Below, piece by piece: positions 31,019 to 40,133 of a stretch of DNA of 64,000 nt; the stretch's first letter is position 1, and each line of letters starts with the position of its first letter. Both the position numbers and the translations under genes were made by a program. The stretch comes from Shewanella carassii (GTDB lineage Bacteria > Pseudomonadota > Gammaproteobacteria > Enterobacterales > Shewanellaceae), in contig NZ_NGVS01000031.1 in assembly GCF_002777975.1 (NCBI RefSeq), forward strand, positions 124,563 through 188,562, in the 5' to 3' direction. The notes under the pieces were generated by a model, which had not been told where the DNA came from, ran no database searches, and saw only the letters and a list, made by a program, of their open reading frames with translations.

Positions 31019-31819
31019 ATGCATACAGATATCAATGCGCTGTTCAATGCCATGTGGCAGGACTATATCAAGATGACGCCTTCGGCGGCCAAAGTGCATC
31101 AGCTGTTGGGTCAAGGCAAGGCGATTATTAACGACCATATCGCCTTGCGTACATTTAATCTGCCCAAGGTGGGCTTGGATGTGCTGGCAGCCCATTTCGA
31201 AGCGCTGGGCTATGTGGCTTGCGGCGATTATCGCTTTGAGCAGAAAAAGCTGGTGGCAAAGCACTTTGAGCATCCGGACCCGACTCAGCCCAAGGTCTTT
31301 ATTTCTGAGCTGCTGGTGGAAGAGTTCAGCCCAGAGCTGCAACAGCGGGTTGCCGACTTGGTTGAGCAGATCCCAACCCAGGCTTTGACCGCAGATAACT
31401 TTACTTATTCAGGCAGACACTGGCAGCTTGACTATGACACCTACCAAGCCCTGCTCGCCGAGAGTGAGTATGCTGCCTGGGTTGCCGCCTTTGGTTATCG
31501 TGCCAACCACTTTACCGTGTCTGTGAACCATCTGGCCGAGTTCAGCACCCTGGCCGCCGTGAATACTGCGCTCAAGGAGGCTGGGTTTACCCTCAACAGT
31601 GTGGGCGGTGAGATCAAAGGTTCGGCCGAAGTCTTGCTGGAACAGTCTTCCACCATGGCCGACAGAATCCCCGTCGCCTTCGATGACAAGACGGTAGAGA
31701 TCCCCAGTTGTTTCTATGAATTTGCCCTGCGTTATCCCAAAGCCGATGGTGAACTCTATACCGGCTTCGTTGCGGCCTCGGCAGATAAGATTTTTGAGAG
31801 CACTAATGCCATAGCTTAG
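31019..31819 (+). CDS. DUF1338 family protein (2-oxoadipate dioxygenase/decarboxylase-like)
   Basis: ATG 31019 gives a 266-residue soluble protein starting MHTDINALFNAMWQDY. DUF1338 belongs to the VOC fold; its characterised member HglS converts 2-oxoadipate to 2-hydroxyglutarate with an Fe(II) centre. Likely metal ligands are the His in INDHIALRTF (about residue 40), the His in ANHFTVSVNHL (about 163-171) and the Glu in CFYEFALRYP (about 239). It is shorter than HglS itself, so the substrate may differ. It follows the ast terminator and has its own terminator. Placement beside ast suggests a role in amino-acid catabolism, which is inference. Confidence 0.85.
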   Translation: MHTDINALFNAMWQDYIKMTPSAAKVHQLLGQGKAIINDHIALRTFNLPKVGLDVLAAHFEALGYVACGDYRFEQKKLVAKHFEHPDPTQPKVFISELLVEEFSPELQQRVADLVEQIPTQALTADNFTYSGRHWQLDYDTYQALLAESEYAAWVAAFGYRANHFTVSVNHLAEFSTLAAVNTALKEAGFTLNSVGGEIKGSAEVLLEQSSTMADRIPVAFDDKTVEIPSCFYEFALRYPKADGELYTGFVAASADKIFESTNAIA

Positions 31820-31874
31820 TCGCAGGGAATTCAACGCTAACAATGTTTTGTTATTGATAAATATGGTTGTAGTT

Positions 31875-31902
31875 AAGCCCTCTCGATAAAGAGGGCTTTT
31901 TT
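31875..31902 (+). terminator. Intrinsic terminator after DUF1338 gene
   Basis: AAGCCCTCT (31875-31883) pairs perfectly with AGAGGGCTT (31890-31898), loop CGATAA, followed by a T-run. Confidence 0.88.
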
Positions 31903-32182
31903 GTATTTAAATAAATCATTCTGATTAACTGTGTGTTTTATGTTGTTTTATTAATGTTTTTGCCATGTTTGGTTTGAGTATTCTTTCCTTCGAGTTAATT
32001 TATATTTTTGATGTTTTTTATGACCTATATCCTGTTTTTAATCTATTTAGAATAGTGATTGGGTATTGGTGTTGATCACTGTGTTTTTCGCGCTTATGCT
32101 TATTTACATAAGTAACAATATGTATTGAGAGCATTCGAGCTAATATCGAGACGCTATTCCGTTTGGGGCGGCGGAAAATCAC
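31903..32182. other. AT-rich intergenic stretch
   Basis: About 280 bases of markedly AT-rich sequence with many T-runs, unlike the flanking GC-richer genes. No gene seen. It leads into an equally AT-rich small gene and may be horizontally acquired or contain a complex promoter. Confidence 0.5.
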
Positions 32183-32575
32183 ATGAATAATAGAAATAAG
32201 TCATATAGGAAAATTCAGTGTCTGGTCAGGTTGGCCATGCCTTTTCTATTATTTTTGGCTTTTTCTAATACAGCGATGTCGAATAAGTTTGAGGAAGTTA
32301 ATACTCTCATTTCAATCGCCAATCATGAGGGTTCATCGGTACATAAATTGGCGATGTACACTCTGTCTCTCCCCTGTATTTTGGCTGTTAAGTTGGCAGA
32401 CAATGCTGTTTTAGTTGAGCTTTTTAAGTCGATAGCCGTAAGTTGGTTTTTTGTTTTTTTCTGCGGACCACGAATCCCTAATCAGGGAGTCTCTCAACCT
32501 TCTTCCGATTGGATTCCCTATTGGACGCAACTGCTTCTTGAATGGGTTAAACCAATTCAAGGAAGCACCTCTTAG
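32183..32575 (+). CDS. Orphan small protein, 130 aa, AT-rich
   Basis: The ATG follows GGAAAA by about 6 bases. A basic N-terminus (NNRNKSYRK) is followed by a hydrophobic stretch (about residues 17-32, AMPFLLFLAF). This may be a signal peptide ending near NTAMS. A second hydrophobic stretch lies near residues 84-94 (SWFFVFFCG). No family recognised. Codon use is AT-rich compared with neighbours, suggesting transfer or weak selection. It ends 52 bases before the barrel protein gene. Confidence 0.5.
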   Translation: MNNRNKSYRKIQCLVRLAMPFLLFLAFSNTAMSNKFEEVNTLISIANHEGSSVHKLAMYTLSLPCILAVKLADNAVLVELFKSIAVSWFFVFFCGPRIPNQGVSQPSSDWIPYWTQLLLEWVKPIQGSTS

Positions 32576-32627
32576 ACTGGAAGTTTTCCAGGTTAATTCG
32601 TTTTAAATAAATTAAGGCTTTTTAAAT

Positions 32628-33491
32628 ATGAGATCCGGTAAATATCACCGCGATCTGGCCTTGTCACGCATAATAAAAAGTAAAAAAGCAAAGACAACAT
32701 TACCTTTGCTGGGCTTTCTATTGTTTGCTGGACAAGCTCAGGCGGTTAACGAGTTTGAAATCAAACAGGAAGAATTTGGCGAATGGACTGCCTATTTCAA
32801 CGCATCTTATACCCGCAATGTCTACAGTGAATCGGCCTTCGATGCCTACCGGGCTTATAGTCTGGATGCCAGGGTCGATTACAACAGCGATTGGGGCAGT
32901 GTGCTACTGACCTTTGGCGGTGAAAAAGAGACGCTGCACGGTAAGGAGTCAAGCTTTTTTGATCCCTTACTCGAGTATCGGACGCCGCTGTATTCCCTGA
33001 CCGACACCCTGTCGCTCAAGGGCAGTGTCGGGGTTTATCTACCTGCGGGGCATTACACCAAGCTGGATAGATTGGAGTATGCCCCCAGGATTGCTGCCTA
33101 TCTCTTCTATCGCCCTGAAGGTGATTTCAGCTTTTATCTATCTCCCAGATATAGATACAACGCCTACAAGTATAAGACTGCGGGTGAGCGGGTGCTGATT
33201 GAACATCAGGTCGATCTGGTGGCCGATGCCTACTGGCAGTTTGCCAGCCAATGGTATCTGGATATCAGTGGTCGCTATCGGATGTCGAAAAATTATCGTG
33301 GTCGTCGTATGGATGACCAATTCACGTTTGCCCAGGAACTGGGATGGATGCCTGCCGAGAGTTGGACATTGGCTATAGGTCATAACAACAGCGGCAGTTT
33401 TTATCACCCGGAATTGGGGCCTTCGGAAGGGTTTGAAGTGTATGACAAACGCAGTTCAACCTTCTATTTCTCAGTAACAAAATACCTATAA
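32628..33491 (+). CDS. Outer-membrane beta-barrel-like protein, 287 aa
   Basis: A long basic N-terminus leads to a signal peptide (about residues 22-40, LPLLGFLLFAGQAQA). The mature protein is built of alternating amphipathic strands rich in Tyr/Trp (YSLDARVDYNSDWGSV, FSFYLSPRYRYNAYK). It ends in an aromatic strand (STFYFSVTKYL), typical of a small outer-membrane barrel. There is no TonB plug. It is 23 bases upstream of the metzincin lipoprotein gene and almost certainly co-transcribed. It might serve as an export channel or surface partner for that protease. Function unproven. Confidence 0.75.
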   Translation: MRSGKYHRDLALSRIIKSKKAKTTLPLLGFLLFAGQAQAVNEFEIKQEEFGEWTAYFNASYTRNVYSESAFDAYRAYSLDARVDYNSDWGSVLLTFGGEKETLHGKESSFFDPLLEYRTPLYSLTDTLSLKGSVGVYLPAGHYTKLDRLEYAPRIAAYLFYRPEGDFSFYLSPRYRYNAYKYKTAGERVLIEHQVDLVADAYWQFASQWYLDISGRYRMSKNYRGRRMDDQFTFAQELGWMPAESWTLAIGHNNSGSFYHPELGPSEGFEVYDKRSSTFYFSVTKYL

Positions 33492-33514
33492 ACTCAATTT
33501 ATTCAGAGGATTAA

Positions 33515-36500
33515 ATGAAGAAGTCAAGTCTGAGTCTGGCCATAGCTGCCAGTCTGTCACTCGCAGGATGTGGGGCAGGAGAAGAACCATATAAGGAATT
33601 GCCCAAAGATGAGAAGCAGATCAGCAGCGACTCGATAGAGAAGGCGGGTGAGCGCCAGTACCTCTATATTCGTAGCGTTGGTAAAGCGCCACGTTATGCC
33701 GGATCAATAAGAGGCTTCAGTCAGGGAGACCCTAAGCTGGTGACCCTGCATAAGACAGAGAATGGTATTCAGGTTCGTCAATTAGACCGTGACGCCATTG
33801 GCCTAGGTCATGATAGCCGTTATCAGGAAGGCATCAACCAAGCGCCAGTGCTGACCATTCCCGGTGAATACATCGACTTCAGATGTACCGAAGACAAGTG
33901 GCGTGAATGTATCAACGTCGAGCAGGTTAACACGGATGCCAACCTGACCTGGCAGGACAAGCGTTACTTTGTCCCCGACTTTGCCGACACCAAGATTGCC
34001 GAATTGGGGATCAACGATATCTTTATGTTTGGTGAGTGTGTCACTGAAACTGAAGATCCCAAATTGGTCAATACAGGTGCTTACAAAGGCTATGAAATGG
34101 ATCTGGATAAAGGGGTGATCAACTTCGAGATTGAACACACCTATCAGGTTTCTGGCCAGTGTTTTAATAAGTTCCACGGCGGTAATCTGGACAATCTGTC
34201 ATTCACCACCACTGAGTTTATCTCTATCGTGGCGCTGGATCAGTTGGCCAGCAAAGATTATCAACCCATCCCTTACAGTGAGCAGGAAAAAGGTACCTTT
34301 GGGTTCTTTAACTCCAGCCACAGCTATCGGGATAGGACCGACTCCGAAGGGGTGGATGGCTATGTTCGTACTTACTTGAACCGCTTCAACCCGGCCAAGG
34401 GAGAGTTGGTATATTACCTGTCCAACAACTTCTATGAGCCCAAGAACAAGCCGTTCCTGGATGCGGCTATCGAGTCTGTGACCGCGATGAATATCGCCAA
34501 CAGCCGTTATCACACCGGCTTGCCACAGATTAAGCTGGAAAAAGCGGGCGATAAGCGCCATGGCGATCTGCGTTATAACCATATCACTCTGTTTGATGAA
34601 CCATTGGACAATGGTCTGGCCGGTTACGGCCCTTCAGCCGCCAACCCACTGACAGGGGAGATTGTCAGCGCCAGGGTTAACCAGTACAGTTCCAACCTCA
34701 AGCAAGGTGCGGTACGTTACTATCGGCAACTGATGTTGGACTATAACCGTGGCAAGCTGGATGCGGCTTCGGTTGAAACCCTGACCGGCGTGCCTTATCA
34801 GCAAGCCGTAGTTAAGCCAGCGGCTTCCACCACATTGCAAGCTGTGCCTGCCGCGCTGGACAAGCCCGCCGATGTGATGATGGCCGCCGCTCCTACTGCA
34901 CTGCCATTAATGCCTGATGAACAGCAGTTTAACGCCTTGGCCGATTTTGATGAGGCCAATCGCGACTATTGGTCCGAGCATACTTTGATGCATGTCGACA
35001 CTGTGTTTGCCACAGGTGGTCAACAAAGAATGCTGCCCTCCGGCGTCAAGGGCCACAAGATTGATTGGCAGAATCCCGAGCTGTGGGTTAATGGTGATGT
35101 TGGCGGTAAGCTGCAGGCATTCGAGAAGCTGAGTCTGGATCTGCAGGATAGTCTGAGCACGGCGCTGGCCGCCCAGGCCTTTGCCGGTACCTTGACCCAC
35201 GAAATGGGTCATAACTTTGGTTTGAGACACAACTTTGCCGGTAGTCGTGATGATGCCAATACCTTTAAACAGACAGAGTTGGAAGGATTGAACCAGGCCT
35301 TTGCCAGTGCCGGTTATCCGGAATTGAAGGTGAACGCCGAGTTTTCCAGTCAGATGGACTACAACGTCAACCGTTTTGCCACGACATTTGAACCCTATGA
35401 CCTGGCGGCACTACGTTTTGGTTATGCTCGTGAAGTCGAGGCTAAAGACGGTGATTTTGTCTCCCTCAAAGAGGAAGATGCCAAGCGTCGTGAGGAGCTG
35501 AAAAAAGGCATACTTCAAGGGGAGACCCGCTACGGTGCGCTCTATAATATCGAGCAGAACCATGAGTTGCGTAGTTATGCTTTCTGTACCGATGAACATG
35601 TGTCGCTCAACAGTAACTGTAACCGTAGTGATGCCGGTAAGAACCTGGATGATATCGCTCAGTTCTATATCGACAGATACCATGACAGCTATGAAACCAG
35701 TAACCTGAGACATAACCGTCAGTCACTGTATGAAGACAGCAGTCTGAGTTACACCATTGCCCGTAAGCGTCAGTTTGACGAGATCCGCCAATTTATTGAA
35801 GATGTCAGTTTCCTCGAGGACATTTTCAATTTACCGGAAAACTTCTTTGCCAACGATTGTCAGGCCAAAGCTGCAGCCGGTCAGGATGCCTGGTATTGTG
35901 CCAATCAGCGGGCGATGAATAAGGCCGCTGACCTGTTCCTGCATCTTGCCGGTGAAAACGACGCCGTACTGGATGTTACCTTCCGTACTGCAGATGGTAA
36001 GGCTGTGTCCAAGCAGCAATTTAACTTCGCGAACTTGTTACAGCAGTATCGCTTCAAGAGTGCGGACATGACTGCTAAGTTTGCTCCGGGCGAAGTGATC
36101 AGCCAGTTTGCCGACTCTCCAGAGACGCTGAAGGAACTGCTGATTAATGCCAGTATCAAAGCGGAATACCGCGATCTGGTGACTGCCGATGTTACCTTCG
36201 CCGGCCGTTTGCTGAACGGGATCAAGGCTCCGGAAGGCTCGCCTAACCATCCTTATGTCAACGAGCGGGATGTGCTCGGAGTATGGCCTGACAAGCTGTT
36301 GGCAGTGCGTGCCTTGGTGAGCCGAACTACCCCGAGATCGACTTCCAGCCGTGGTCATAAGGCGCTGGTGGATCTGCCACAAACCGGCAAGTTGTTCAAA
36401 GAGATGCTGTGTCGTATGGCGCTGGGTAATGGCCCGGATCTGGTCAGCAATGGCAAGCCTTTGTTTGCCGATGCCTGTAACAGCAGCCCGGAACTGGCCA

Positions 36501-36973
36501 AGTATCTGCCTTATTACAGCGACTTTGCCAGCCAGAGCATAGAGCCTCTGCCTAACTATGACCGCACTGTATCACGCTTCTTCGGCTTTGATACCGTCAA
36601 TGGTCAACCCAAGGGTAAGAGCAACTTGTTGCAGATGGTGCTGAGACAAGTGGTGTTGGCTTCGGTTGATAGCGACTATCAGGGCGAGCAAAAGGCCAGG
36701 GTATGGCGTGAATACGTTGGTATCCATCAGGCTGCTCCCGGACTGGATATTCAGGCCCAAATTCCTCTGAACGGTAAAATCTATGCTGCCACTGCCGAGA
36801 ACAAGTTGGCGCTGGCATTGATTGCCCGTATCAAGGAAGTGGAGCAGTTTGTCGCAGCCGCGGCTGCCGATGTGCTGGATCAGACTGTCAATGGTGAAAC
36901 TGTTCGTGAGAGATTGAACCAGCAGTTAACCCGTGACCGCCTGGCATTAAGCTATCTGCCAGTGCTGGATTAA
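33515..36973 (+). CDS. Large metzincin-type zinc metalloprotease lipoprotein, 1152 aa
   Basis: Lipoprotein signal with lipobox LAGC (Cys19). The zinc motif is HEMGHNFGLRH (His562, Glu563, His566, His572) with a Met-turn candidate at Met614 (QMDYN), so the metzincin fold is well supported. The ~500 residues before the motif and the ~540 after it do not resemble families I can name. Several Cys pairs suggest disulfides. It lies directly after the beta-barrel gene and ends at a strong terminator. It is probably anchored in the outer membrane facing the periplasm or surface. It is distantly similar in motif to the protease at 55022. Confidence 0.85.
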   Translation: MKKSSLSLAIAASLSLAGCGAGEEPYKELPKDEKQISSDSIEKAGERQYLYIRSVGKAPRYAGSIRGFSQGDPKLVTLHKTENGIQVRQLDRDAIGLGHDSRYQEGINQAPVLTIPGEYIDFRCTEDKWRECINVEQVNTDANLTWQDKRYFVPDFADTKIAELGINDIFMFGECVTETEDPKLVNTGAYKGYEMDLDKGVINFEIEHTYQVSGQCFNKFHGGNLDNLSFTTTEFISIVALDQLASKDYQPIPYSEQEKGTFGFFNSSHSYRDRTDSEGVDGYVRTYLNRFNPAKGELVYYLSNNFYEPKNKPFLDAAIESVTAMNIANSRYHTGLPQIKLEKAGDKRHGDLRYNHITLFDEPLDNGLAGYGPSAANPLTGEIVSARVNQYSSNLKQGAVRYYRQLMLDYNRGKLDAASVETLTGVPYQQAVVKPAASTTLQAVPAALDKPADVMMAAAPTALPLMPDEQQFNALADFDEANRDYWSEHTLMHVDTVFATGGQQRMLPSGVKGHKIDWQNPELWVNGDVGGKLQAFEKLSLDLQDSLSTALAAQAFAGTLTHEMGHNFGLRHNFAGSRDDANTFKQTELEGLNQAFASAGYPELKVNAEFSSQMDYNVNRFATTFEPYDLAALRFGYAREVEAKDGDFVSLKEEDAKRREELKKGILQGETRYGALYNIEQNHELRSYAFCTDEHVSLNSNCNRSDAGKNLDDIAQFYIDRYHDSYETSNLRHNRQSLYEDSSLSYTIARKRQFDEIRQFIEDVSFLEDIFNLPENFFANDCQAKAAAGQDAWYCANQRAMNKAADLFLHLAGENDAVLDVTFRTADGKAVSKQQFNFANLLQQYRFKSADMTAKFAPGEVISQFADSPETLKELLINASIKAEYRDLVTADVTFAGRLLNGIKAPEGSPNHPYVNERDVLGVWPDKLLAVRALVSRTTPRSTSSRGHKALVDLPQTGKLFKEMLCRMALGNGPDLVSNGKPLFADACNSSPELAKYLPYYSDFASQSIEPLPNYDRTVSRFFGFDTVNGQPKGKSNLLQMVLRQVVLASVDSDYQGEQKARVWREYVGIHQAAPGLDIQAQIPLNGKIYAATAENKLALALIARIKEVEQFVAAAAADVLDQTVNGETVRERLNQQLTRDRLALSYLPVLD

Positions 36974-36990
36974 GTGACAGCATAAAACCA

Positions 36991-37020
36991 AAGAACCCAG
37001 CCTTGGCTGGGTTCTTTTTT
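36991..37020 (+). terminator. Intrinsic terminator, probably bidirectional
   Basis: AAGAACCCAG (36991-37000) pairs with CTGGGTTCTT (37007-37016), loop CCTTGG, followed by TTTT. On the minus strand the stem is followed by TTGGTTTTA, so it may also end the kinase transcript. Confidence 0.88.
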
Positions 37021-37079
37021 GTGGGGAGATGACCGCCGAGCCCGGGCGTATAAATGCCCCTTGGTGGTTTCCTACGCTT

Positions 37080-38411
37080 TCAGGCCTTAAAGGTCAGTGA
37101 AACCTTGAGCCCCCCGAGTGCCGGGCTCTTGCAGAAGTCGATATCCAACTGATACTGCTCGGCAATATCCTTGACTATTGACAGCCCCAGTCCATGACCA
37201 TTGATCTCTTCATCGAGGCGATTGCCGCGGCGGGTGAGGGTTTGCATGTTTTCCTCTGCCACCCCAGGGCCATCATCTTCGACGCTGACATATACCTGCC
37301 CCTGATGTTGCCACACTCTCACCAATACCTGGCTTGAGGCCCACTTATAGGCGTTATCCAGCAGGTTACCGAGCAGTTCCATGCCGTCTTCCCTATGGAT
37401 TGGCAGCCTGGGAATGCCTTCGCTGATATCGAAGCGCCAGCTGATCTGTTTGTGTCTATGCACCTTGTCCAGGGTTTGGCACAGGCTTTCTAGGTCTCTT
37501 GGCAGCACCAATTGTGCCGCCGGTAGCATATCGCCGGTGATCCGCGCTGCCGCCAGCTTACGCTCTATCATCTTGTGGATCTGATCCAGCTGTTGTTCCA
37601 GAGCCCTGGCGGTATCGGGATCTTTCAGCCCCAGCGCTTCGACCTGTTGGCGCATTACTGCCAGCGGCGTCTTCAGGCCATGGCTGAGGTTGCCCAGATT
37701 ATTGCGGCTGCGCTGAATTTGGTTACTGGTGTATTCAAGCAGCTCGTTGTAGGTCTCGGCCAGGGGTTTGACTTCGGGAGGTATGGTCTCCAGCGACAGC
37801 GAGTTGATCTCCCCCTCCCTGAGTTTGGCCAGTGCCTGTTTTATCTGCTTCACCGGCTTGAAGGATTGCCGCAATACCAAGAAAATCCCCAGGATCATCG
37901 CCAGCAACATGGCCAGGTTAACACTCAGCTTGGTGCCATAGACCTCGGTAAATACCTTGCGGCCTATGCTGAGATCCTGCGCTACCGTCAGGGTGGCATT
38001 GATCTTCTTGCTACTTGAGGTCAGCCCCAATGACAACAGTTGAATATCGTGGTTTTGTGGGCCCTTGGTTTGCCAGGCGCGGGTTTGCCCTGGCTCTAAC
38101 GGCACTATCTCCAGGCGTTGATCCCACAAGGAGCGGGAGCGGATCTCCCGATCCGGCAGATTGAGCTGATAATAGCGCCCGGAATAGGCGGGTTTGTAGA
38201 AGCCGGAGAGCAGGCTCTGATCGATGAGGATCTCGCCGTCATTGAGATGAGTAGCCAGCGCCACCTGTTCCAGATCTTCCTGTAAGCGGTTGATGATAGA
38301 GTCGTGGAATGCCTGACGCAGCATGGATTCCATAAACGCCAGGCCTATCAAGGTACTCAGTAGCACCAGTGCTGTCAGCCACAGGCTCAGCTTGGTGCGA
38401 ATGGACATCAT
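37080..38411 (-). CDS. Sensor histidine kinase
   Basis: The 443-residue inner-membrane kinase has TM1 (about 9-29), a periplasmic sensor (about 30-162) and TM2 (about 163-182). HAMP and HisKA follow, with phosphoacceptor His244 (NLSHGLKTPLAVM), and then a HATPase domain (NLLDNAYKW N-box, DDGPGV and GHGLGLSIV G-boxes). The start overlaps the response-regulator stop (ATGA), so the two are a cognate pair. The HGLKTPL H-box is of the PhoQ/QseC type. The signal is unknown. Confidence 0.92.
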   Translation of the reverse strand: MMSIRTKLSLWLTALVLLSTLIGLAFMESMLRQAFHDSIINRLQEDLEQVALATHLNDGEILIDQSLLSGFYKPAYSGRYYQLNLPDREIRSRSLWDQRLEIVPLEPGQTRAWQTKGPQNHDIQLLSLGLTSSSKKINATLTVAQDLSIGRKVFTEVYGTKLSVNLAMLLAMILGIFLVLRQSFKPVKQIKQALAKLREGEINSLSLETIPPEVKPLAETYNELLEYTSNQIQRSRNNLGNLSHGLKTPLAVMRQQVEALGLKDPDTARALEQQLDQIHKMIERKLAAARITGDMLPAAQLVLPRDLESLCQTLDKVHRHKQISWRFDISEGIPRLPIHREDGMELLGNLLDNAYKWASSQVLVRVWQHQGQVYVSVEDDGPGVAEENMQTLTRRGNRLDEEINGHGLGLSIVKDIAEQYQLDIDFCKSPALGGLKVSLTFKA

Positions 38412-39085
38412 CAGGATTGGCTGCCGTGAAAGATATAACCTTGGCCGCGGCGGGTTTCTATCGCCGCCTTGCCCAGTTTCTTGCGCAGGTGGGTGACATA
38501 GACCTCGACCACATTGCTCTCTTTCTCATCGTCAAACTGGTACAGCTTGTCGGTGATCTGTGCCTTAGAAAGCAGCTTCTTGGGCGACATTAGAAAGATC
38601 CGCAGCAAGCGGAATTCCATGGCCGTGAGGTCAAAATGTTGGCCATTGACCGTCACTGTCTGTTCGGCTTCATCCAAACTGACGCCGCCGAAGTTTAACT
38701 GTTTGCCCGGTACATTGGCGCGGCCATGGGTGCGGTGGATAATGGCCTGCAGTCTGGCCAGCAGCTCTTGGGTATGGAAGGGTTTGCCCAGATAGTCATC
38801 GGCGCCGGCATTGAAGCCTTCGACTTTCTCGTGCCACTGACTGCGGGCGGTCAACATAATCACGGGAGTGGACAATCCCTGTTGACGCCATTTCTCCAGC
38901 AACTGCAAGCCGTTGCCATCGGGCAAGCCAATATCGAGAATGATACAGTCATACTGGGTTTCTTTGACCAGGTAGTCGGCTTCTACCGCTTTGTCTGTGA
39001 CATCTGTGACATAGCCAGCCTGTTTCAATTGTTTTGCCAGCTCTTCAACCAGCAGGGCGTTATCTTCAACGAGTAGCAGTTTCAT
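38411..39085 (-). CDS. OmpR-family response regulator
   Basis: The start at 39085 (MKLLLVEDN) gives 224 residues; an ATG further upstream would add 19 non-homologous residues. The receiver domain has acidic pocket Glu7/Asp8, phosphoacceptor Asp51 (IILDIGLPDG) and Lys in LGKPF. The C-terminal winged helix contains AMEFRLLRIF and VYVTHLRKKLG...RGQGYIF. No strong Shine-Dalgarno precedes the start. It overlaps the PepSY gene by 20 bases, so translational coupling is likely. Confidence 0.93.
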   Translation of the reverse strand: MKLLLVEDNALLVEELAKQLKQAGYVTDVTDKAVEADYLVKETQYDCIILDIGLPDGNGLQLLEKWRQQGLSTPVIMLTARSQWHEKVEGFNAGADDYLGKPFHTQELLARLQAIIHRTHGRANVPGKQLNFGGVSLDEAEQTVTVNGQHFDLTAMEFRLLRIFLMSPKKLLSKAQITDKLYQFDDEKESNVVEVYVTHLRKKLGKAAIETRRGQGYIFHGSQS

Positions 39086-39413
39086 TGGGACGACATTCGC
39101 TCGGTAATGGGGTTTGGTTATCGGGTAAGCCTGTGCCTGCATCCAGACTCAGACTGACGATACGACCATGTTCGACTTTTATCTGCAAATCATAACGCCA
39201 TTCACCCTCTTTCTGATAGAGATGAGCGTCGATCAATTTGCCATGGCACACCCATTGTAGCTGAGACAGTGTGGCATCCAGGGAGAGGATCGTCCCGGAC
39301 TTCACTAATTCTTTGGCGATATCGTGATCGGGTTCCAGGTGGGGACTGGCTACTTCAGCCTTTGCGGTACTCAAGGTCAGGCTAATAAAACAAATGAAAA
39401 ATAGCCCTCTCAA
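39066..39413 (-). CDS. Small exported PepSY-like protein
   Basis: The TTG at 39413 is chosen: AGGAG lies 6 bases upstream and the result begins with a signal peptide (RGLFFICFISLTLSTAKA). An ATG at 39461 falls inside the crp terminator and is rejected. The mature ~95-residue protein (DHDIAKELVKSGTILSLDAT...HLYQKEGEWRYDLQI) has the pattern of a PepSY domain, often a periplasmic modulator next to two-component genes. It is the first gene of a PepSY-regulator-kinase operon. Confidence 0.75.
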   Translation of the reverse strand: MRGLFFICFISLTLSTAKAEVASPHLEPDHDIAKELVKSGTILSLDATLSQLQWVCHGKLIDAHLYQKEGEWRYDLQIKVEHGRIVSLSLDAGTGLPDNQTPLPSECRPNETATR

Positions 39414-39424
39414 TTGATGCTCCT

Positions 39425-39462
39425 GAAAAACAAAAGTGGCCAAGGTTATTACCTTGGCCACT
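39425..39462 (-). terminator. Intrinsic terminator of crp
   Basis: On the minus strand AGTGGCCAAGGT (39462-39451) pairs perfectly over 12 bp with ACCTTGGCCACT (39446-39435), loop AATA, followed by TTTGTTTTT. The PepSY Shine-Dalgarno follows immediately. Confidence 0.92.
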
Positions 39463-39497
39463 CTATAGAATCAGGCTTAAATCAAGCTGAAGCTGAC

Positions 39498-40133
39498 TTA
39501 GCGGGTGCCGTAAACCACAATGGTTTTACCATGAGCCTGGATCAGATTTTGCTCTTCCAGCATCTTGAGGATGCGGCCCACGGTTTCGCGGGAGCAGCCA
39601 ACGATCTGACCGATTTCCTGACGGGTGATCTTGATCTGCATGCCGTCTGGATGGGTCATGGCATCGGGCTGTTTGGCCAGATGCAACAGGGTCTGAGCGA
39701 TGCGACCGGCCACATCAAGGAAGGCTAGGTTGCCCACTTTCTGGCTGGTGCTTTGCAGACGATGTGCCATCTGGGCGGCCAGCTTCATCAGAATTTCTGG
39801 GTTAACCTGGATCAGCTGCTTGAACTTCTTATAAGAGATTTCAGCAATTTCACAGGCTTGTTTAGCGCGAACCCAGGCCGTACGCTCGGCTTGCTCTTCA
39901 AACAAGCCCAGTTCGCCGATAAAGTCGCCTTGATTCAGGTAAGAGAGGATCATTTCCTTACCTTCTTCATCTTTAATCAATACGGCAACAGACCCTTTTA
40001 CTATGTAATACAGAGTGTCTGAATCTTCACCAGCATGGATCAGGGTGCTTTTGGCTGGATACTTATGAATGTGACAGTGTGATAAAAACCATTCCAAAGT
40101 CGGATCTGGTTTTGGCTTACCAATCAGAGCCAT
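39498..40133 (-). CDS. crp: cAMP receptor protein (CRP)
   Basis: Global transcription regulator; in Shewanella it is required for anaerobic respiratory genes. The start at 40133 (AGGA 8 bases upstream) gives 211 residues, the family length; an upstream ATG would add 23 residues. It is near-identical in pattern to E. coli CRP: cyclic-nucleotide pocket [19 protein letters not shown], hinge helix, and recognition helix [17 protein letters not shown]. It is monocistronic, with a strong terminator downstream and a divergent Sel1 gene upstream. Confidence 0.97.
   Translation of the reverse strand: MALIGKPKPDPTLEWFLSHCHIHKYPAKSTLIHAGEDSDTLYYIVKGSVAVLIKDEEGKEMILSYLNQGDFIGELGLFEEQAERTAWVRAKQACEIAEISYKKFKQLIQVNPEILMKLAAQMAHRLQSTSQKVGNLAFLDVAGRIAQTLLHLAKQPDAMTHPDGMQIKITRQEIGQIVGCSRETVGRILKMLEEQNLIQAHGKTIVVYGTR

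Noticed and set aside
39414..39461. ATG start of the PepSY gene at 39461
   Set aside because: Lies inside the crp terminator stem; the TTG at 39413 has an AGGAG site and yields a clean signal peptide.
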